Of a stretch of DNA of 26,536 nt, positions 22,998-26,536 are shown one piece after another. The stretch spans positions 1 through 26,536 of the IMG/VR virus record IMGVR_UViG_3300009481_002821, one strand, 5' to 3'. The position numbers were made by a program, and so were the translations under genes. The notes beneath the pieces were generated by a model. The model saw only the letters and a program-made list of their open reading frames with translations, ran no database searches and was not told the DNA's origin. The number at the start of each line of letters is the position of its first letter. Position 1 is the first letter of the stretch. The DNA is from a virus.

Positions 22998-24971
22998 ATG
23001 AAAATTACGGAAATTTTACCCGAATTACCGGGAGTTTTGCAATATCAGCAGAAGTTGACTGATTTATCAAATATTGTTGATTTGATGAAGTCTTCTTCTG
23101 ATGGAAGTCCAGAAAAATATCGTGTTCCCTCTCTAGGTCTAGACCATGTAGTAAATCAATGGGTTAGACAACAGATGGCTTATCGAATGAATCTTGTTCA
23201 AGATTTGTTCACCATTGCAATGACTGTAGAAGAAATACGTGCGCCAATTAATCATATTATTGGTGAGGTATTTCGCAGGGGTATTCAGTGGAAGCCTAAG
23301 TTTGCTGCAAAATGTGAAGCTTGCCAAGTAGAGTTTCAAGATTATTTACAGGTTTGTTCTACATGTAGGGGTGAACTTAGGGAGCCTGATTTTACTCAAA
23401 GAACTAATCTTGAAAAATTTAAGGCTGATTCCAATATCTTTGACCAATCTCTTGAAGAAGTTTTAAGACAGTTTTGGTTTGATGTAAACTCTATTGATAT
23501 TGGTTGGTTGTACATATCTAAAGAATATATTGAAGATGGCCCATCAGGGGTTCGTTCTAAACCACTTGAAATACGTAGAATACATCCATCATTAATTGAA
23601 TATGATTTAGATACTAATGGACTTCCTAAAAATTCTCATTGGCTTTGTCAGATTCATAGACTGGATGTGCATACTGAATCTGGTGACTGCCCTGATTGTG
23701 GTAGAACATTAGTTCCAGCTATGTATAAGATGTATCGTTATGGTGGTTCAGCTAATTCAACACAATCTAATATGGCAGTTGAAGGTAAGAATTTAACTTA
23801 TCTTCTAGATTCTGAAGTTATTGCTTGTAGAAAATTCTATACTGATGAATTGTATGGTTGGAGTCCAATAATGACCATACTAGACAAGGCATTAACCTTG
23901 GTTGGTATGGATAAGAATTTGTATAGATATTTTTGGGAACGTAATATGCCAGCATCTATGATAATGGTATTTACTGATGACCCCGAATCAATGAGACGTG
24001 AAAGAGAGCATATAGCATCACGGATGAGGCAAGACCCTAACTATATACCAATGGTAGCTGTTTCCACTCGCCAGAGTCGTGGTAGAGTTGAAATGGTACG
24101 CTTATTCCATACGTTACAGGAGATGGACTATCTTCCTGTTCGTAATGAAATACGAGAAAGAATTTCTAGTCTATGGGGTGTAACTCCTGCATGGCAGGGC
24201 GCACCAGAGGCATTTGGTGGATTAAGTTCTAATACACAGCAATTAGCAGTTATGTCTCGTGTTGTTGAACATGACCAACGGTTGTTGGAAGAAAAAGTGT
24301 TCCCTAATATTTTGGAAGCTTTTGGTATTACTGATTGGGTATTTGAGCTTCCGTCACCAGAAGAGAAAGCTGAAGCAACTAAAATTTCATTTGCTCAACA
24401 AAGGGTTAGTGTTGCTAATATGCTTTTCCAGATGGGATTTGATGTTAAATCTCGTTCATCTGGAGTTAGTGTTGATGATATTGATTTCTTAGTTTCGGGA
24501 GAAGCTAAACCACCCGACCAAATGGGTGGAATGGGTGGAATGATGGGTGGAATGATGGGCGGTGGTGAAATGCCTCCAGAAATGGGTGGTGGTCAAGAAC
24601 AAGGTGGTGAGGGAGATATTCCTTCTACACCAACGCTAGATTCTCTTGGATTACAATTAATGAGAAAATCTACTGGAACGTGGCATGAACAAATTTTAAA
24701 TAAAGGGTATTTTGCTCCGATAATTAAACAGGTAAGTGAAGATGGGAAAACAGTCATTTTTAATAGTGCAGATGATGATTACGAAGCTACATTTATAAAC
24801 GGTAGTTTAATGCATATTGAAAAATATTTACATACACATGATGGTCATCCACCACATGATGAAAATATTAAACATAATTTATCAGCAAATCGTAAGAGTA
24901 AGGTAGAAACATCCATGTATGCCCCCGAAGAAGGTGAGGATATAGATGACAACGAACTCTACGATATCTAA
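22998..24971 (+). CDS. Portal protein with embedded zinc-ribbon elements
   Basis: The 657-residue protein forms the portal ring through which DNA enters the head. Recognisable portal features are ITVEEIRAPINHIIGEVFRRG-like early helices (about 75-95), the LGWSP-type wing segment DELYGWSPIMTILDKALTL (283-301), and EHDQRLLEEKVFPNIL (424-439). Two paired-Cys elements are inserted: C106-x2-C109-x10-C120-x2-C123 and C217-x2-H220...C231-x2-C234. A Met/Gly low-complexity stretch (507-540) precedes a C-terminal extension rich in His and Asp (HTHDGHPPHDE, about 614-624). AAGG at 22987-22990 supports the start, and the end overlaps the next gene by 26 bases. Confidence 0.87.
   Translation: MKITEILPELPGVLQYQQKLTDLSNIVDLMKSSSDGSPEKYRVPSLGLDHVVNQWVRQQMAYRMNLVQDLFTIAMTVEEIRAPINHIIGEVFRRGIQWKPKFAAKCEACQVEFQDYLQVCSTCRGELREPDFTQRTNLEKFKADSNIFDQSLEEVLRQFWFDVNSIDIGWLYISKEYIEDGPSGVRSKPLEIRRIHPSLIEYDLDTNGLPKNSHWLCQIHRLDVHTESGDCPDCGRTLVPAMYKMYRYGGSANSTQSNMAVEGKNLTYLLDSEVIACRKFYTDELYGWSPIMTILDKALTLVGMDKNLYRYFWERNMPASMIMVFTDDPESMRREREHIASRMRQDPNYIPMVAVSTRQSRGRVEMVRLFHTLQEMDYLPVRNEIRERISSLWGVTPAWQGAPEAFGGLSSNTQQLAVMSRVVEHDQRLLEEKVFPNILEAFGITDWVFELPSPEEKAEATKISFAQQRVSVANMLFQMGFDVKSRSSGVSVDDIDFLVSGEAKPPDQMGGMGGMMGGMMGGGEMPPEMGGGQEQGGEGDIPSTPTLDSLGLQLMRKSTGTWHEQILNKGYFAPIIKQVSEDGKTVIFNSADDDYEATFINGSLMHIEKYLHTHDGHPPHDENIKHNLSANRKSKVETSMYAPEEGEDIDDNELYDI
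24522..24593 (+). repeat. Met/Gly-coding repeats in the portal gene
   Basis: Repeated ATGGGTGGA units encode a Met-Gly-rich flexible segment between the portal core and its C-terminal extension. Slippage of short units is the likely origin. Confidence 0.7.
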
Positions 24972-25206
24972 CGGCAGTGACACTTCTTTGCTACCTTTTG
25001 AAGCGAAACAATGGATAGAAAACACTTTTCACAGGTCATTATTTAATGTTGTTTGGGAAAATGATGAACCTGTATCGTTAATTGTAACTGTAAATTATTA
25101 TTCCACATTTTATATGAGTAAAGGTACAACTTTGGTTGAAATTCAACGAGAGTTGCAAGAGTGGCAGTCTAAGGGTTATCCAGAACCAGAGAGTAAAGTT
25201 GAGTAG
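24946..25206 (+). CDS. Small hypothetical protein after the portal
   Basis: The product (86 residues) starts inside the end of the portal gene (26-base overlap). It has a beta-rich middle (NVVWENDEPVSLIVTVNYYSTFYM) and a helical C-terminus (TTLVEIQRELQEWQSKGYP). The function is unknown. It lies between the portal and the DUF192-HExxH protein and may be a head or scaffold accessory protein. Confidence 0.6.
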   Translation: MTTNSTISNGSDTSLLPFEAKQWIENTFHRSLFNVVWENDEPVSLIVTVNYYSTFYMSKGTTLVEIQRELQEWQSKGYPEPESKVE

Positions 25207-25233
25207 TGTTTTAAGTTATTTTGAGAACGGCTT

Positions 25234-26536
25234 ATGCCACAACTGCACAATATTAGGATTAACCAAACTAATTATAGAGTTGAAGTAGCGAACACTCCTC
25301 ATCTCCATAGTCTTGGTTTGTCTTTTAGAACGCATCTTTCATCTAATCATGGGATGCTTTTTACTTTTCCTGATGAAATGAATCGTATTTTCCATATGAG
25401 GAATATGAAAATTCCTCTGGATATTATTTTCATTGGGGCTGATAAGCGAGTTAAATGGATTATTGAAAATGCTCAACCTAATAATGAGCGTTTAGTTTCT
25501 TTGCGACCCTCTAAATATGTCCTTGAAGTTAATGCTGGTGATGTAAAGAAAAACAATATTCAGCTTCACTCCCTTATGGATACTTTAAATAACCCCTTAA
25601 TAAAATCCTCAGACCAATGGCTTCAAAAACAAGATGGTGGAGACGGTGGTTTTTCTGGTACAGCCCATACATCAGAAGGCACTAATACTTTTACTAGAAC
25701 ATTTGGTTCAAGTAAGGACAATAAAAAGACTATAGGTAAAAAGAATTGGGCGAAAGTTTTAACTTCCACTCCAGAGAATGTTTCTTTATCCTTGCTTAAT
25801 GAATGGTTAGGAGCAGAAGAAATTGATTCCTCAGATGATTCAGAAGATGATTATGTAAGCAAAAGTTTTGATGATTTAGCTGTTTGGTTACTTAAAGCTG
25901 TCACTGCTGAAGCTATTGCTTCCGCTAAAGGGAAAGGTCTTGTACCGAAAACTGGTACTTGGGAAAAACCGGGTAGGTGGGTAAGACCAGAAGATGCTGA
26001 TGTTCCTGTAGATGAGGATGAAGCATCTCTGGGTACTCAAAATGTTTATACGGCTAATGAGATTAGTGATAAATTACTACCTAATGTTTCTTATAAAGGA
26101 TTTGGGAAAAATAAAGAGGCACTTAATAGGGTCACTGGAATTTTCTTAGAGGCATTAGATGGTATTGGTAAACCTAACCCATTTGTTAATGGAGAAAGAA
26201 CTATACCTAAATGGCAAATTGATAAATTAGATATTGGAAAGATAATCCTTAAATATACCATCACTAAAGCTGGTGATGCTTTGGAGTATGGGGATGAGGT
26301 TGCTGGTGCAGTCAGTTTAGATAATGGTGACATGAGTATCAATAATTGTGGGGGTTTATTAGCAAAACTTGATTATTATGAACGCTGGTCAAAATCAATA
26401 TCCGCATCAGATGCTAAAGAAGATTTTATGGGTACTATTATTCATGAATTAGGTCATAAGGTTTTGGAATCTAATCATGAGGTTCGACCTTGGATTTGGG
26501 CAAAGGTCGAACAAGAATATGATAATGCTATGAGAA
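25234..26536 (+). CDS. DUF192 domain joined to an HExxH metallopeptidase-like region (3' end outside window)
   Basis: An open frame runs from ATG 25234 off the end of the window (at least 434 residues, incomplete). Residues about 8-112 match DUF192: GLSFRTHLSSNHGMLFTFPDE, MRNMKIPLDIIFIGADKRV and KYVLEVNAGD follow the family order. A Gly/Ser/Thr-rich and acidic region (about 135-220) follows, then VPKTGTWEKPGRWVRPEDA and a further domain with H404-E405-L-G-H408 (TIIHELGHKVLE), the zincin zinc-binding motif. DUF192 proteins are usually about 120-170 residues and stand alone, so this is a fusion or composite protein. Directly after the portal, such a protein may be a minor head or ejected virion protein, by inference only. 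The third zinc ligand and the true end lie beyond the window. Confidence 0.8.
   Translation, partial: MPQLHNIRINQTNYRVEVANTPHLHSLGLSFRTHLSSNHGMLFTFPDEMNRIFHMRNMKIPLDIIFIGADKRVKWIIENAQPNNERLVSLRPSKYVLEVNAGDVKKNNIQLHSLMDTLNNPLIKSSDQWLQKQDGGDGGFSGTAHTSEGTNTFTRTFGSSKDNKKTIGKKNWAKVLTSTPENVSLSLLNEWLGAEEIDSSDDSEDDYVSKSFDDLAVWLLKAVTAEAIASAKGKGLVPKTGTWEKPGRWVRPEDADVPVDEDEASLGTQNVYTANEISDKLLPNVSYKGFGKNKEALNRVTGIFLEALDGIGKPNPFVNGERTIPKWQIDKLDIGKIILKYTITKAGDALEYGDEVAGAVSLDNGDMSINNCGGLLAKLDYYERWSKSISASDAKEDFMGTIIHELGHKVLESNHEVRPWIWAKVEQEYDNAMR

Noticed and set aside
24259-24492. 77-codon + strand frame inside the portal gene
   Set aside because: It is a shadow in another frame of a confidently assigned gene, with Lys/Leu-rich, non-protein-like composition and no ribosome binding site.
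26091-26342. 83-codon minus-strand frame near the window end
   Set aside because: It lies antisense within the open DUF192-HExxH frame, which has clear domain matches on the + strand.

Overview
This window looks like part of the genome of a lytic-style tailed double-stranded DNA phage (Caudoviricetes). Every credible gene is on the + strand, intergenic gaps are tiny, many starts overlap the previous stop (ATGA or 14-26 base overlaps), and there is a full set of phage hallmarks: large and small terminase, portal, DnaB-like helicase, short primase, family A DNA polymerase, RecA, a B12-type ribonucleotide reductase and a dCTP deaminase-family enzyme. The DNA is AT-rich (roughly one third G+C by eye). 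No integrase, rRNA, tRNA or CRISPR array was seen. The host cannot be named, but three gaps carry sigma-70-like promoters with 17-base spacers and TACAAT or TATAAT -10 boxes, and the tetramer GATC was not found anywhere in the window, which points to a host with a GATC-specific barrier.

Layout. 1-970: a small heat shock protein (Hsp20), a terminator, then a gene-free stretch of about 470 bases that appears to encode a structured RNA with core motifs of bacterial RNase P RNA, ending in another terminator. 1008-3700: small accessory genes (an AT-hook protein, two zinc-ribbon mini-proteins, a DUF932 protein, a small membrane protein), with two good promoters and a strong terminator. 3707-10400: replication and nucleotide genes (HARP/SNF2 ATPase, Dcd-like enzyme, a membrane HExxH protein, DnaB-like helicase, CHC2/TOPRIM primase, an SSB-like protein and a C2H2 zinc-finger protein). 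10480-16644: DNA polymerase A, RecA, a DUF4177/AT-hook protein, two PD-(D/E)XK nucleases, a RuvC-like resolvase and a HAD nucleotidase-like protein. 16631-26536: a trypsin-like protease, a Cys-rich protein, small and large terminase, adenosylcobalamin-dependent ribonucleotide reductase (between terminase and portal), the portal, a small protein, and a partial protein that joins a DUF192 domain to a downstream HExxH motif.

Working together: the helicase, primase, SSB-like protein, polymerase and RecA form a self-contained replisome and recombination kit. Ribonucleotide reductase, Dcd and the HAD protein would supply and balance dNTPs. The exonuclease and resolvase cluster would process branched replication intermediates into packageable DNA for the terminase. 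The most unusual points are the RNase P-like RNA, the GATC absence, the DUF192-HExxH protein, the altered ATPase motifs of the SNF2 protein, and a C2H2 zinc finger and structural zinc ribbons in packaging proteins.
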